Source: a virus. From it: a stretch of 64,000 nucleotides of DNA. This document shows positions 8,991 to 19,100 of this stretch, piece by piece. Position numbers and translations under genes: made by a program. How positions within the stretch are numbered: position 1 is the first letter of the stretch; each line of letters begins with the position of its first letter. The stretch spans positions 1-64,000 of the IMG/VR virus record IMGVR_UViG_3300042010_000106; one strand, written 5' to 3'. A model generated the notes under the pieces. It ran no database searches and was not told the DNA's origin. It saw only the letters and a program-made list of their open reading frames with translations.

Positions 8991-9527
8991 ATGGATATTC
9001 AGGCTCTGCTTTACATGGCAGCGATGTGTTGCAAAAACGGTCGTAAAGATTTGGCATGTAGCATTCTTGAACAAGCGTGCGAAGATGCAAGTTTTAACGA
9101 CGGTTTTAATCGAAGTGTGCAGCCTGTGTTTCCAGCTTCGCCGATCCTCACAGCACCCGCGTGTAATGAAGCAACGGGCAATGAAGGTGGCTTAGATGGT
9201 TTGGATAGTTTCGTTGCTGATAAAGGCGAAATAATGCCAACCCCTCAAGGCGACATGCCCGCAAGTGAAAATACGTGGAACCCATCGCTTCACGGTGATG
9301 ACGCTGTTGCACTTGGACAAGTAATTGCCGTCGCTTCTGCCGTTTACGCGCAGTCGAAATATTTGTACGACGGTGAAGACATTATCGTTGACCCGCAGTA
9401 CGCTGCAACTGCTTCTGATGTTTTGGAGCTTTACGACGATCATGCGCTTGTGCCTACGCTGGCAACCGCAAGTGCAAACGAGAAACCCGCAACGCTGAAA
9501 CCGGGCCGACTCACGATCAAGATTTAA
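8991..9527 (+). CDS. capsid-adjacent protein with AxAS motifs
   Basis: 178 residues, with a GGAG site 10 bases upstream of ATG. A helical N-terminal third contains several Cys; the rest is acidic and low in structure. IAVAS, AATAS and LATAS occur in the last 70 residues, the same motif class that fills the scaffold. It is followed immediately by a terminator, so it ends the capsid transcript. Possibly a minor scaffold or internal head protein; inferred. Confidence 0.65.
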   Translation: MDIQALLYMAAMCCKNGRKDLACSILEQACEDASFNDGFNRSVQPVFPASPILTAPACNEATGNEGGLDGLDSFVADKGEIMPTPQGDMPASENTWNPSLHGDDAVALGQVIAVASAVYAQSKYLYDGEDIIVDPQYAATASDVLELYDDHALVPTLATASANEKPATLKPGRLTIKI

Positions 9528-9530
9528 ACC

Positions 9531-9566
9531 AAAAGGCCGACGCGATTATTCGTATCGGCCTTTTTG
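9531..9566 (+). terminator. factor-independent terminator
   Basis: AAAAGGCCGA (9531-9540) pairs with TCGGCCTTTTT (9555-9565). It begins 3 bases after the stop of the 8991 gene and ends the capsid transcript. Confidence 0.85.
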
Positions 9567-9583
9567 TCTTTCTGGGGCAAAAA

Positions 9584-10318
9584 ATGTCAGAAGAACAGGA
9601 AAATCCCTCGATACTTTCAGCTCTGCGCCGGAAAGATTTGTTAGGCACAACTGAATTCAAACAAACCCATTTATTTGCTTCTTTCGCTGGCATCCGCAAA
9701 GTGTTTAAGCGATTTTTCAAGCTTAGCGAACTGCCATTCGTGCACTCAAACGACGTAAAAGTGCTTCAGCGAGGGAAGTTTGAACCGAGCTTCCCGTATG
9801 CTTACGTGAGTATCACAAGCATGGGGATTTCGGAGAACAATGTGGACGTTGCACGTATTCGCCGTCACGGTGGCGGGCACACAGTGCATCAAGCAAACTC
9901 CACGTTAACAAAGCACTACTTTTTCCCGATCACTTTGAAGGTTGAACTGCATTTCATCACTGACGATTTCTTGAAAGCAATTCAGTTCATGTCTGAAGCG
10001 CTGATCCTCAGTCAAACGAAGGTGCTGACTTTCACATTGAGAACGGGAGACGTTGAAGGCTTTGTAACTATCACACCGGAATCGAAGGATCTGCAACTGC
10101 CGCGTGCTGATAAAGAAAACGAAGTTGACCCTGAATCGTTCGATATTGTTTGTAACTTCAGTATTGATACGTGGACTGGTGTTAGTCGTGAAACAGCGAA
10201 AGTGAATAACAATGGCGAAGTGGAATTGAACGTTAGCATCGCTACTGACGCGGACACACTTCAAATAATCGACACGGAAACTTCTCATATCAAAACGGCA
10301 GACGTTCATGAAAAATAA
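9584..10318 (+). CDS. hypothetical structural protein, 244 aa
   Basis: Not recognised by family. The predicted pattern is an N-terminal amphipathic helix (GIRKVFKRFFKL) followed by mixed strands (FPYAYVSITSMG, HYFFPITLKVELHFITD, VLTFTLRTG). Located between the capsid and the sheath, where head-completion, neck and tail-terminator proteins are encoded. It overlaps the next gene by 11 bases. Confidence 0.65.
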   Translation: MSEEQENPSILSALRRKDLLGTTEFKQTHLFASFAGIRKVFKRFFKLSELPFVHSNDVKVLQRGKFEPSFPYAYVSITSMGISENNVDVARIRRHGGGHTVHQANSTLTKHYFFPITLKVELHFITDDFLKAIQFMSEALILSQTKVLTFTLRTGDVEGFVTITPESKDLQLPRADKENEVDPESFDIVCNFSIDTWTGVSRETAKVNNNGEVELNVSIATDADTLQIIDTETSHIKTADVHEK

Positions 10319-11654
10319 ACCCGTTTATAAGCCGCTGGCTAAAACAGTCGTCACTGAAATCAAGCATGCAATTGTTGATACCGTGCGCCGTGTGGGCCAA
10401 TCGCATCACACCGTAGCAACGAAAATCAGCCGCGATATTCTGTCGCAAACTGAAGTGATTGTAGGCCCTGATAAAACCTACACGTTGAAAGACGTTCACA
10501 ATATCGTTTCTATTTTTGCACCGCATCCAATCGTTGCAGAATTCGTAGGCTTCGGCACAATTCCCGAAGAGGAAAGCACAACCGAACAAATCTTTTTCGA
10601 CGCTGTACTGACTGTAGGCCGCGCAGATGCAGGCCGTTTTGTGCAAGTCTTTGTCGAAGATTTGGATATGTTCACAGAGGCACCGCTTGAATGCGAAGTC
10701 GTGAACATGCGCACAGGCGAAACGGAATACTTTGAGATTCGCAAAGAAAGCGAAGGCATTTACGCAGGGTTTTTCCAGACGCAAAACAACGATGCAACCG
10801 GCACCAACTTCGACGGCGTTCTGTACGTGCGCGAATCGGATACACTGCGCATCACATACAACGAAGCATTTGCAGCGAATGGCAAAAGTCGCGAAGTGAT
10901 TCAAGAAGTTGTTGTCACATTGGATTTCAAACCGACTGTTCTGGAATGTCCCGAAACAATTCCGTTCAATGCCCTGTTGGCGATTCGTGTTTTGAATCCT
11001 GTTGGTTCCCGTGTGAAAGTGCAGAACATGCGCACGCTCTATTCCATTGAGCAACATATCGGAACTTATCAACCAATTCTGATGGCCTACGAAGACGGGC
11101 CGCTGGTAATGGATGTGCAGGACAACGACACACTGATGATTACCACGCTGGGCAAAGACAGCTTTGGTCAAGATCAAATCATTAGTCGGAATATTCACAT
11201 TGCAAGTGCGCCGGTTGCGGCAACGATTGATGTTGCTTCTGTTGCCGACGTAAAGCAACGGTTTCTGATCAAAGTGCAGGACGACAATCTGCCTGCGACA
11301 GCACGTGTAAAAATCACGAACGGTAATACTTCGAACGTTTCCGAAATGGGCATGATTGAAGCGTATCCGAATAGCGGTCAATTCTCTTTGGAATTGGATT
11401 CGCTTACGTACTTCGGTTTGCCGGGTCAATTGCTCGTTATGTCGTACGAAACTGCACAAGGTTTGACTGTGCAAAAGAACGTTTCGTTGGTCATGACACA
11501 AACCGAAGAATGCAAAGAAGTCGTGCCTAGCGCGCCTGTTTCTAATCCCGTTGTGTTCAACATTAACGGATTGTTCACGCTGAATGGTTCCTTTGCAGGG
11601 ACAATTAAATTGAGTGCGCCGGATTTGGTTCGTTGCACAATCATAAAAGCGTAA
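10308..11654 (+). CDS. structural protein with tandem beta-sandwich (Ig-like) domains
   Basis: 448 residues. After a helical start (about 1-60) come three similar units of about 100 residues, each with a strand-rich pattern and acidic DxD loops. They contain FVQVFVEDLDMFTEAP, LAIRVLNPVGSRVKV and FLIKVQDDNLPATARV; the unit ends DTLRITYNEAF, DTLMITTLGKD and GQLLVMSYETA correspond. Such repeats are typical of phage Ig-like or FlgD-like decoration and neck proteins. The location before the sheath suggests a neck, collar or whisker-like component; the precise role is inferred. Confidence 0.6.
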   Translation: MKNKPVYKPLAKTVVTEIKHAIVDTVRRVGQSHHTVATKISRDILSQTEVIVGPDKTYTLKDVHNIVSIFAPHPIVAEFVGFGTIPEEESTTEQIFFDAVLTVGRADAGRFVQVFVEDLDMFTEAPLECEVVNMRTGETEYFEIRKESEGIYAGFFQTQNNDATGTNFDGVLYVRESDTLRITYNEAFAANGKSREVIQEVVVTLDFKPTVLECPETIPFNALLAIRVLNPVGSRVKVQNMRTLYSIEQHIGTYQPILMAYEDGPLVMDVQDNDTLMITTLGKDSFGQDQIISRNIHIASAPVAATIDVASVADVKQRFLIKVQDDNLPATARVKITNGNTSNVSEMGMIEAYPNSGQFSLELDSLTYFGLPGQLLVMSYETAQGLTVQKNVSLVMTQTEECKEVVPSAPVSNPVVFNINGLFTLNGSFAGTIKLSAPDLVRCTIIKA

Positions 11655-11660
11655 TTTATA
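11652..11660 (+). promoter_or_regulatory. candidate late-promoter motif TAATTTATA upstream of sheath
   Basis: TAATTTATA, identical to the copy at 4698, overlaps the stop codon of the 10308 gene and lies 45 bases before the sheath ATG. Supported only by recurrence. Confidence 0.35.
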
Positions 11661-11696
11661 AGTAATCCCACAAAGGGAGATATACGGAGAGCTGCT

Positions 11697-13301
11697 ATGC
11701 CCCTTTACAACGGCAGTAATACTGCTCCGGGTATGTACGGCGGAGAGGAAGACAATTCTTTTTCTCCAACGCAACGTTACCCAAGCACGGGCGCAATGGT
11801 AGGCGAAGCAAATCGCGGTCAAGTCGGCATTCCTGTTCGCTTAACAAGCAAAGAAGAATGGCGCAGCCTTTTTGGCCGTCGTGACGCTACCCTTACCTAT
11901 GCCCACTTCTGTGCAGAACGTTTCCTCGAAATTGCACAAACAATGTGGTTCATTCGTGTTGATACCGAGGCGAATTACGGTTCGTGCAGTATCCGCACCG
12001 TGAACGGTTTCGCTACCGGGAAAGCTGCTACAAATGGCTACCTCGATCCAGTCACCGAACACAACCAATTGCCAGACGAAATTCTGCTGATCTACGGGGC
12101 TAACCCCGGTTCGTGGAACAACAATCTGCGCGTTCTGCTTTACCCGGACACGAACGATATCGAAAACGAATTGTTCATTTTGCAAGTGTTCGAAACCAAC
12201 ATGAATGCCCCGGTTGAAACACACCGTGTTGTTCTGCGCGACAAAGTAAACGGCGTTAACAAGCAATTGAACGTCGAATACGTTTTGGAAAATGAAAGCA
12301 CGCGCATCCGTGCGAAAATCAACGTAGACAATCCACAATGGATTGCGAACGAAGGTAAGCTGCGTTTGGTTAACGCCATCGTAACGCAAGACCTGAGCTA
12401 CGGTGATAACGGTCGCAAAGCAAACAACGGCGACATCATGAACGCGTGGGAAGAGTTTTCCAACGAAGACGATTTCGAAATCCGCATTCTGATCAACGCA
12501 GGTTACACCGACACGGGCGTTCAAAACCGCATGCTGCAATTGTGCGAAGAACGTCGCGACTGTTTCGCAATTCTCGACATTCCATCGGATATGCAAACCG
12601 TTGCACGTGCTGTCGATTACCGCCGTAACATCCTGAACGCCAACACCAGTTTCGGTGCGATTTATTGCTCTGACATTCTGGAAGTGACGGACGAAGGCCA
12701 AGAAATTTACGTTCCATGCTCCGGTGCAATCGCTGCTGTGTTCGCACAGTCCGACGCCGCTGAAGCTGAATGGTGGGCGCCTGCTGGTGTGACCCGTGGT
12801 GTGATCAAAAACATCAACGGTATTCGCCACAAGTATTCGCAGAACGAGCGTAACATTCTCGACCAGAACCAAATCAACTTCATTCACAAATTCAGCGGCT
12901 ACGGCTTCTGCGTTTGGGGTGCACAAACTCTGCAAGCGCAAAAGTCCGCACTGCAAGATATTCCGGTACGTCGCCTGATCAACACGATTGAAACGACTGC
13001 GAAATATGACGGGCTTGTGATTCTGTTCGATCCGAACGATGAATTCTTGTGGGGCCAGTTGAAAGGTTTGATCGAAGCGATTCTGCGTCCGATCATGAAC
13101 GCCCGTGGCCTGTATTTCTACGCTGTGAAATGTGACAAAGACACTAACCCGCCTGCACAAGTTGCTAACGGTGATATTGCTGCTGTCTACATCATTCAGC
13201 CGATGCGGTACGCGAAACGAATTCTGTTCACGACTACCGTAGCGGCCACCGGGCAACTGAGTACCGCTGTCGATTACGTGACTGCTGACACGAACATTTA
13301 A
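11697..13301 (+). CDS. tail sheath protein
   Basis: 534 residues. Sheath hallmarks are visible: an N-terminal segment opening onto RYPSTGAMVGEANRGQVGIP, the central DCFAILDIPS strand (about 285), VPCSGAIAAVFAQSD with EWWAPAGVTRG (about 340-370), and the C-terminal core GYGFCVWGAQTL followed by IPVRRLINTIE and a final NPPAQVANGDIAAVYIIQP strand. The protein polymerises around the tail tube and contracts during injection. The next gene encodes the tube, the usual order. Confidence 0.92.
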   Translation: MPLYNGSNTAPGMYGGEEDNSFSPTQRYPSTGAMVGEANRGQVGIPVRLTSKEEWRSLFGRRDATLTYAHFCAERFLEIAQTMWFIRVDTEANYGSCSIRTVNGFATGKAATNGYLDPVTEHNQLPDEILLIYGANPGSWNNNLRVLLYPDTNDIENELFILQVFETNMNAPVETHRVVLRDKVNGVNKQLNVEYVLENESTRIRAKINVDNPQWIANEGKLRLVNAIVTQDLSYGDNGRKANNGDIMNAWEEFSNEDDFEIRILINAGYTDTGVQNRMLQLCEERRDCFAILDIPSDMQTVARAVDYRRNILNANTSFGAIYCSDILEVTDEGQEIYVPCSGAIAAVFAQSDAAEAEWWAPAGVTRGVIKNINGIRHKYSQNERNILDQNQINFIHKFSGYGFCVWGAQTLQAQKSALQDIPVRRLINTIETTAKYDGLVILFDPNDEFLWGQLKGLIEAILRPIMNARGLYFYAVKCDKDTNPPAQVANGDIAAVYIIQPMRYAKRILFTTTVAATGQLSTAVDYVTADTNI

Positions 13302-13314
13302 GGGAAGCATTGAC

Positions 13315-13824
13315 ATGCCAAAGGTAACGCTTAACGAAACGTATAGCTTGCCCGATCCGATGTTGAACGATAACTACGATATCGTTTTTACTGACATTCC
13401 GGGCGGCGGGAACGGTCGTCAACTTCGCATTCAAACCTTGAGTGCTGCACTTCCGGGTGCCACTCTGCAAACGGTTGAAGTCGAATTGTTCGGCCACAAA
13501 CTGATTTACGCAGCGCGTAAAACTTTCAGCCACCAAATGACTGTCGCCCTGCACGAAGTGTGGGACGGTCGTACGTACGTGGCAATCAAAGGTTGGATGG
13601 CCCTCGGTCGCGCAACCCAAACCCAAACCGGTGGTTTCTCGGCTGAATACATGCGTACTGCTGTACTCACCATTTACAACCAAAAAGGCGATCCAGCAAT
13701 GGCGTGGAATATCCATCGGATGTTCCCGACTGAGCTGCCAGAATATGCGTTTGAAGGTAGCGGTGGTCAAGCCCTTCGTTGCGATGCGCAATTCGCTTAC
13801 GGCTACGTTGAACGTAACAGTTAA
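13315..13824 (+). CDS. tail tube protein (T4 gp19-like)
   Basis: 169 residues. The N-terminal pattern MLNDNYDIVFTDIPGGG, then LRIQTLSAALPGATLQTVEV and HKLIYAARKTFSHQMTVALHE, matches the tube family, with a C-terminal strand GQALRCDAQFAYGYVE. It follows the sheath by 13 bases and precedes a terminator. It forms the inner tube through which DNA passes. Confidence 0.85.
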   Translation: MPKVTLNETYSLPDPMLNDNYDIVFTDIPGGGNGRQLRIQTLSAALPGATLQTVEVELFGHKLIYAARKTFSHQMTVALHEVWDGRTYVAIKGWMALGRATQTQTGGFSAEYMRTAVLTIYNQKGDPAMAWNIHRMFPTELPEYAFEGSGGQALRCDAQFAYGYVERNS

Positions 13825-13840
13825 TCGCAGCCAATGAACG

Positions 13841-13876
13841 AAGCCCGGTGCATCTTTTTGTATCGGGCTTTTTTCG
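13841..13876 (+). terminator. factor-independent terminator
   Basis: AAGCCCG (13841-13847) pairs with CGGGCTT (13864-13870) followed by a T run. It separates the abundant sheath/tube transcript from the baseplate genes. Confidence 0.8.
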
Positions 13877-13890
13877 CTTGTGAGGTATAC

Positions 13891-14394
13891 ATGGGCATTC
13901 TAACCCTTGATGAATTTTACAAACGTCGAAGTGGCGACCGTAGCCCATTACTGAACATGTATTGGTACTGCGTAGAATTACCTTTCGGCGGCGATTTGGA
14001 TTATGTAGAAACGGTGAATATTCCTTTCCCGTCTCTGAACATGAAACCATTGTTCGCTGGCGCCAAGTTTTTGCAATACCCCGGATTTCTTGAAGTAAGT
14101 GCATTCGATGTCCAGCTTTACGAAGACGTGCGCGCTCGCTCCCGCAAATGGGCGCAGGCATGGCAGGAACGAATTCGTAACCCGAACACAGGCACTTACT
14201 ATTTGCCGTCTCACTACAAACGCGATATGAAATTCGCTTTGACTGACGGCACGACACGTGACACACCGATTTTGACAATCACTTTGCAAGAATGCTGGCC
14301 GACGCAAATGTCTGGTTGGGATTTGACAAACACCGACGGCCAACCGCTGAAAACACAAGTAAACTTTGCAACTGATGGAGTGTTAATTGAATGA
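13891..14394 (+). CDS. second tube-like tail protein
   Basis: 167 residues from ATG 13891 (TGAGGT site); an upstream in-frame ATG at 13834 reads through the terminator and is rejected. The sequence follows the tube plan: LLNMYWYCVELPFG, VNIPFPSLNMKPLFAGAKFLQ, SAFDVQLYED, and ILTITLQECWPTQM. Phages with contractile tails often encode a tube-initiator or baseplate-proximal tube paralogue. Role inferred from similarity to the 13315 product and position. Confidence 0.65.
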   Translation: MGILTLDEFYKRRSGDRSPLLNMYWYCVELPFGGDLDYVETVNIPFPSLNMKPLFAGAKFLQYPGFLEVSAFDVQLYEDVRARSRKWAQAWQERIRNPNTGTYYLPSHYKRDMKFALTDGTTRDTPILTITLQECWPTQMSGWDLTNTDGQPLKTQVNFATDGVLIE

Positions 14395-15173
14395 AATTTG
14401 AATGCGCTAAACTCCCGTCTCGCGGCATCCCGTACGCAGTTAAGGAAATCAACGTTTCTCCTTTCCGTCCGGTGCACATGTCGTTTGTTTCTGAAGCGAT
14501 TTACGCACGGAACAACGCGCCGCTGATCGAAGCCGTTTCCATGGTTGTGGATTTCGACGCCAAGCAATTAACCGATGGTGATTTCTATTACATTCTCGCA
14601 TGGCTGCGTTTCAACAGCCGCGATTTGCCAATCTATTCTGATTGGGAATGTGGTGGTGTTTACTTCACTCGTAAAGACGACGACAAAGAATACACAATCT
14701 CCGACATCGACCAAATGGTTGAGCAATGGGAACTCGCCGAAGGCACTGAAGCACAGGCCGAAATGGAAGACCCACGCACAATTGATTTCATCGAAAACGA
14801 TTGTCACCATCACAACAAAGTCGAAGTAAAATTCGAAGATTTCTCTGTCAAGTTCATGAAAGAAGATCCACTCGATCCGCGACTGGACTACCCACGTGCA
14901 ATGCACATGGTTGAATACGTTGGACTGCGGGAAGAAAACCGTTACAAGAAATTGATTGGGCCAGTGCGCTATATCAAAGAAGGTCAAACACTGCACGCTA
15001 AATTGAACCTCGTTCTGGAATCGGATTCTATGGAACTGTTCGACATAGCAGCACGCGCAAACTTCGAATACGAACACGGTATTTTGCAACGTGTTTATAA
15101 ATCGTGCGAACGTTGCGGTATCGACCATGCTTTCGACGTTGCGATTGACGCTCACTCTTTCTTTATGGAGTAA
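14391..15173 (+). CDS. tail/baseplate assembly protein, paralogue of the next gene (gp26- or chaperone-like)
   Basis: 260 residues, overlapping the previous gene by 4 bases. Core motif QLTDGDFYYILAWLR (about 60-75), later HAKLNLVLESD, and a C-terminal CERCG pair. The next protein has QLTDGDLCYVMAWIR, LKAKLMYLDSQ and CSDCN in the same order, so the two are paralogues. The position between tube and tape-measure-sized genes is that of tail assembly chaperones; the LTDGD..Y pattern also recalls the T4 gp26 baseplate hub family. Either role is inferred. Confidence 0.6.
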   Translation: MKFECAKLPSRGIPYAVKEINVSPFRPVHMSFVSEAIYARNNAPLIEAVSMVVDFDAKQLTDGDFYYILAWLRFNSRDLPIYSDWECGGVYFTRKDDDKEYTISDIDQMVEQWELAEGTEAQAEMEDPRTIDFIENDCHHHNKVEVKFEDFSVKFMKEDPLDPRLDYPRAMHMVEYVGLREENRYKKLIGPVRYIKEGQTLHAKLNLVLESDSMELFDIAARANFEYEHGILQRVYKSCERCGIDHAFDVAIDAHSFFME

Positions 15174-15176
15174 GCA

Positions 15177-16139
15177 ATGACTACAAGCCAGAATGCCTAT
15201 TACTCGGACGCCCGGTATTTCGATATCGGCGATATGCCCAGCGGCGGTAAAACATACGACTACGACAGGTTTTATGTTCGTCAATTTGCGGCAGAAGAAT
15301 TACCGCTGCTGCACTACGGCATGAACACCCGAGTGCGCGCACATGAACACGTTATCCGTGCCGTTCAAATGGCTTGTAGTGCTGACCTTTCGCAATTGAC
15401 TGACGGTGATTTGTGCTACGTGATGGCATGGATTCGTCGGCAATCTTTTCCTGAAACGCCACTGCAAGCAAAGTACATTTGTACGAACATGCTTTATCAG
15501 GATGATGTCGGAAACATTTACCGCGACCTCTCACGGAAAGAAGCTGAAATTAAAGGCTACGTGTTGAAGGCGTGCGGTCGTGATAACGTCAACCTAATCA
15601 AAAGCACGGCGATTAAAATTCACACGCTGGAAGACGAAAATCTGCAAGTCATTGACCATCCTGAAATTGATTTCGCACGCGTAAGCACACTGGCGGACTT
15701 TCATGAATACGTCGATGACAATCCGCACATGCGGTACAAAGCAGACTTGGCCCGGTGGATTCGCAAAGGCAAAACACTCAAAGCAAAACTCATGTATTTG
15801 GATTCCCAAAAGGATTTCAAATTGTGGGAAGAAATCGAACGCATAAAGAATGCGCACTTCCACGGTATCACTGAAGAGATTCAGTTGCGTTGCTCTGACT
15901 GCAACCATGTCAAGATGCACGAATCGACGCCGTGTTTGCTGAAGTTCTTCGCCGACAATAGCGACAAAGACGTGTACAACATGACGTACAATTTGATGGC
16001 GCAATTCGGTGCGAGTCCTAACCTGAAAATGCCTGCCCAAATGCTGATGTATCACCACAGCACATTGGTTGATGACCGTCGCAAGTCTGAGCAAGCTGCA
16101 AAAGAACGGGCCGCGCAGCATCGCAAGGGGTTTAGATAA
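15177..16139 (+). CDS. tail/baseplate assembly protein, paralogue of the previous gene
   Basis: 320 residues. It shares with the previous protein the LTDGD-AW-R box (about 76-90), the RWIRKGKTLKAKL segment and a CSDCNH pair near 240. It adds about 60 C-terminal residues ending in a basic helix (KERAAQHRKGFR). Its stop shares a base with the start of the 1231-residue tail protein. Likely acts in tail or baseplate assembly. Confidence 0.6.
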   Translation: MTTSQNAYYSDARYFDIGDMPSGGKTYDYDRFYVRQFAAEELPLLHYGMNTRVRAHEHVIRAVQMACSADLSQLTDGDLCYVMAWIRRQSFPETPLQAKYICTNMLYQDDVGNIYRDLSRKEAEIKGYVLKACGRDNVNLIKSTAIKIHTLEDENLQVIDHPEIDFARVSTLADFHEYVDDNPHMRYKADLARWIRKGKTLKAKLMYLDSQKDFKLWEEIERIKNAHFHGITEEIQLRCSDCNHVKMHESTPCLLKFFADNSDKDVYNMTYNLMAQFGASPNLKMPAQMLMYHHSTLVDDRRKSEQAAKERAAQHRKGFR

Positions 16140-19100
16140 TGGCAAAGCTGTCAGAATTAAATGCAATTGCGGGAAAGCATGATCCGCGTTCGAAGCCCCA
16201 AAAGGGCAGCGCGCTTATGCAGCATTCTCGCGGTGCAAATGAACATCACGTGGAAATCAGCGAACGCCAAGGAAACGGAACACGCCGCCCTTCGCAATAC
16301 GCTCCACGAAATGTTACAGGCCGTGCCGAACGTATCGCGCATCCATCGGTGAACATTCGCGGGCCGGACAACAGCGCATTGATTGAGCATCAAACTGATG
16401 TCATGAAATCACAAGGCGTTGCGGTCAACAAACAATCGCAAGTTCTGGCACAACAAACGGGTCTGATGCACGATCAAATCCGCGCAACAAAAGACGTATC
16501 GCAAGTGGTGGAACGTCTTTACGAATACATGCAGAAAGAAGGGAATAAACTCAATCCCAAAGTTCAGCAAAGTGCAAAAGGGAATACGTACGAAGGCCAG
16601 TTCGAACGTGTTCAAGAAAAACAAATGGCTATGCAGGAACAGCGCCAACGTCGTCGTGAAATTTCCGATGATTTGCGCCGTCAACGTAGCGAACGCGCAC
16701 GCGGAATGGATCGTGACGAACGCGGTCGGTTTCAACGTGGCAAAAAAGGTTTGATTCCAAAGATTCAAGATTTCGGCGGTCGCTTAGGTGGTGCCGGTGG
16801 CGCTGGCGGTCGTTTGGGAGGTATGGGTGGTGGTGCCGGTGGTTTGCTCCGTATGGCTGGCCCTCTTCTTGCGCTCGCTACAGCTTTCTACGGCGGCAAA
16901 GCAATGGAAGCTGCCAGCGACAACTACCGTTATGATGTGAAAAATGCAGGAACAGTTGCACGCGGTTGGCAATCGACAAAAGACGTTGTAGGTGACGCAC
17001 TTGGCGGCATCGGCGGCGATCAAATGGCGATGATGGCACAGAATCCAAAATTCGCGGGTGATATTGCAGGCGCTACCAAGAAAGGAAAAGAAGGTGGCCT
17101 CGGTTCTGTATCTGCTTATTTTGAATCTGGTAATCGCGGCGTTGAAACCGTTTCTACAGGGAAAGGCGACAACGGCGGTGTAAGTTACGGCACGCACCAA
17201 CTCAGTTCTAAATCGGGCACCATGAATGCGTTCCTGCGTTCTGAAGAAGGCTCGAAATATTACAATGAATTCCGTGGTCTGAAAGCAGGCTCCAAAGAAT
17301 TCAACGAGAAATACCTCGACGTTGTGAAGAACGACAAAGAGGGTATGGAAGGCGCACAGAAAGCGTTCATTAAAAAGACGCATTTCGATCCGCTGTCGAG
17401 CTGGGTAAACAAACAATACGGTATCGACGTTAACGAACGTAGCCGCGCTGTACAGGAATTGATGTATTCGCTTTCTGTTCAACACGGTGCGTCTGGTGCG
17501 CAGGACATTATTTCGCAAGCGTTCGGCAACCGTGATGCTGCGTCAATGAGCGACAAGGAAATCATTGACCGCATTCAGAAATATCGTACATACAACGTCG
17601 GTTCTCTGTTTCGTTCCAGCAGTAAAGAAACACAAGTTGCAATGCAGGAACGCGGCTGGAAAGAAACCGCTGCATTGAACAACCTGCTGGAAACGGAAAA
17701 TAGCGGTAACGGTTCTGTTGCAGGATCGAATTACAAAGGCATGGGTTCGGCTATGGCCGGTACTGGTGAATTTGCGGCTGCTCAAAAGAGTTTCGGCGGT
17801 AAACCAAACCTAATGCTCGCTTCTGGAAACGGCGGTGGCGGTGGTGGTTCTTCAAACGGTACTGTAGGCGTTATGGCACCGGGCGGCGGTTCTGCTTCTG
17901 GTGCATCCGGTAACGCTGACGAAGCTGGCGCAAATGCTGGCGTGGAATATCAGGATAACGGAAACTTTTTCAACATTGGTGTGAAGAACGTTGTTCCTGC
18001 TGACTCCAGTGTAAACCTTGCTGGATTGAATCCGAAATTTCAGAAAGCTTTCTTCACCATGGTTGGTGATTGGGTAACGAATTTCGGTGGTGGTACAGTT
18101 ACTTCTGCTTCTGCATTCCGTACCCGCGCTGAGCAAGAAGCTTTGTGGGTAAAATACGGACGAAATACCAAACGTGTTGCACGTCCGGGTACATCGCGTC
18201 ACGAATCTGGTTTTGCAATCGACATCGACCGTAATTCTGCTGGCAAACTTGAGCAATCAGGAATGTTTAAGAAATACGGTTTCCATCGCCCACTTTCCAA
18301 CGAGCCTTGGCACGTTGAAATGGTCGGTGCTGGTAAAGGTGGTGGCGGTGTTTCCACTTCTGGTTCGGCTCCAAGTCCGCAAGTAATGCAAAAAGCTGCG
18401 GAACAGGAACTGAATAAAGTTGGCGAATCGCAAGTTGTTAGCGCGGAAGAAGGCACACGCCAAGCAGTCACGAAAGAGAATGCAAAAGCTGAAGCCGAAG
18501 TGCAAAGCATGCAGTCTGCAATTGCTGGCGGTGCTGATCCAACCACAACCGGTGAACCTCCTGCTGCTGGCGCTGGAAAAGAAGGCGAAGTTTCTACAAC
18601 TGCGCAGGGTGGCGGTGCCGAGAAAATCGACGCAGCAAATCGCACACCAGAACAACAAGCAATGTATGAACAGTATCTGAAAAGTTCTGGCGGTGATCCA
18701 CGGAAAGTTCCGCCTGATATTTTCACCAATCCGGCTGCATATGGATTGAGTGCAAAAGATGCTGAAGGGCAGAAGGTGATGAAACCCGGCGAGCCAATGC
18801 CACCAATGGTTACGGCTGGTGGTTTGCCTCCTGCGCTCAACGGAATGAAAACAACACCACGCCCAAATGATCCTGATATTTTCACGAACGGTGCTGCATA
18901 TGGATTGGACGGAAAGCCGGGACAAGTCGCGCTAGACGTGAATGGTCAACCGTACGAAGACCTCAATTATCGTGGCGGAAAAATCAACACGATGGCAACG
19001 CCGGGTGTGCAGACAGGACAAATTCAAAGCACTGCGGAATTGTTCAAGAATCCACAAGGCGGCGCGGCAGTTCAAAGCGGTAATCCTTTTGGCGCAAATC

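Noticed and set aside
10290-11822. Minus-strand open frame of about 510 codons
   Set aside because: Antisense shadow of the 10308 gene; the product is rich in Cys, His and Phe without domain pattern.
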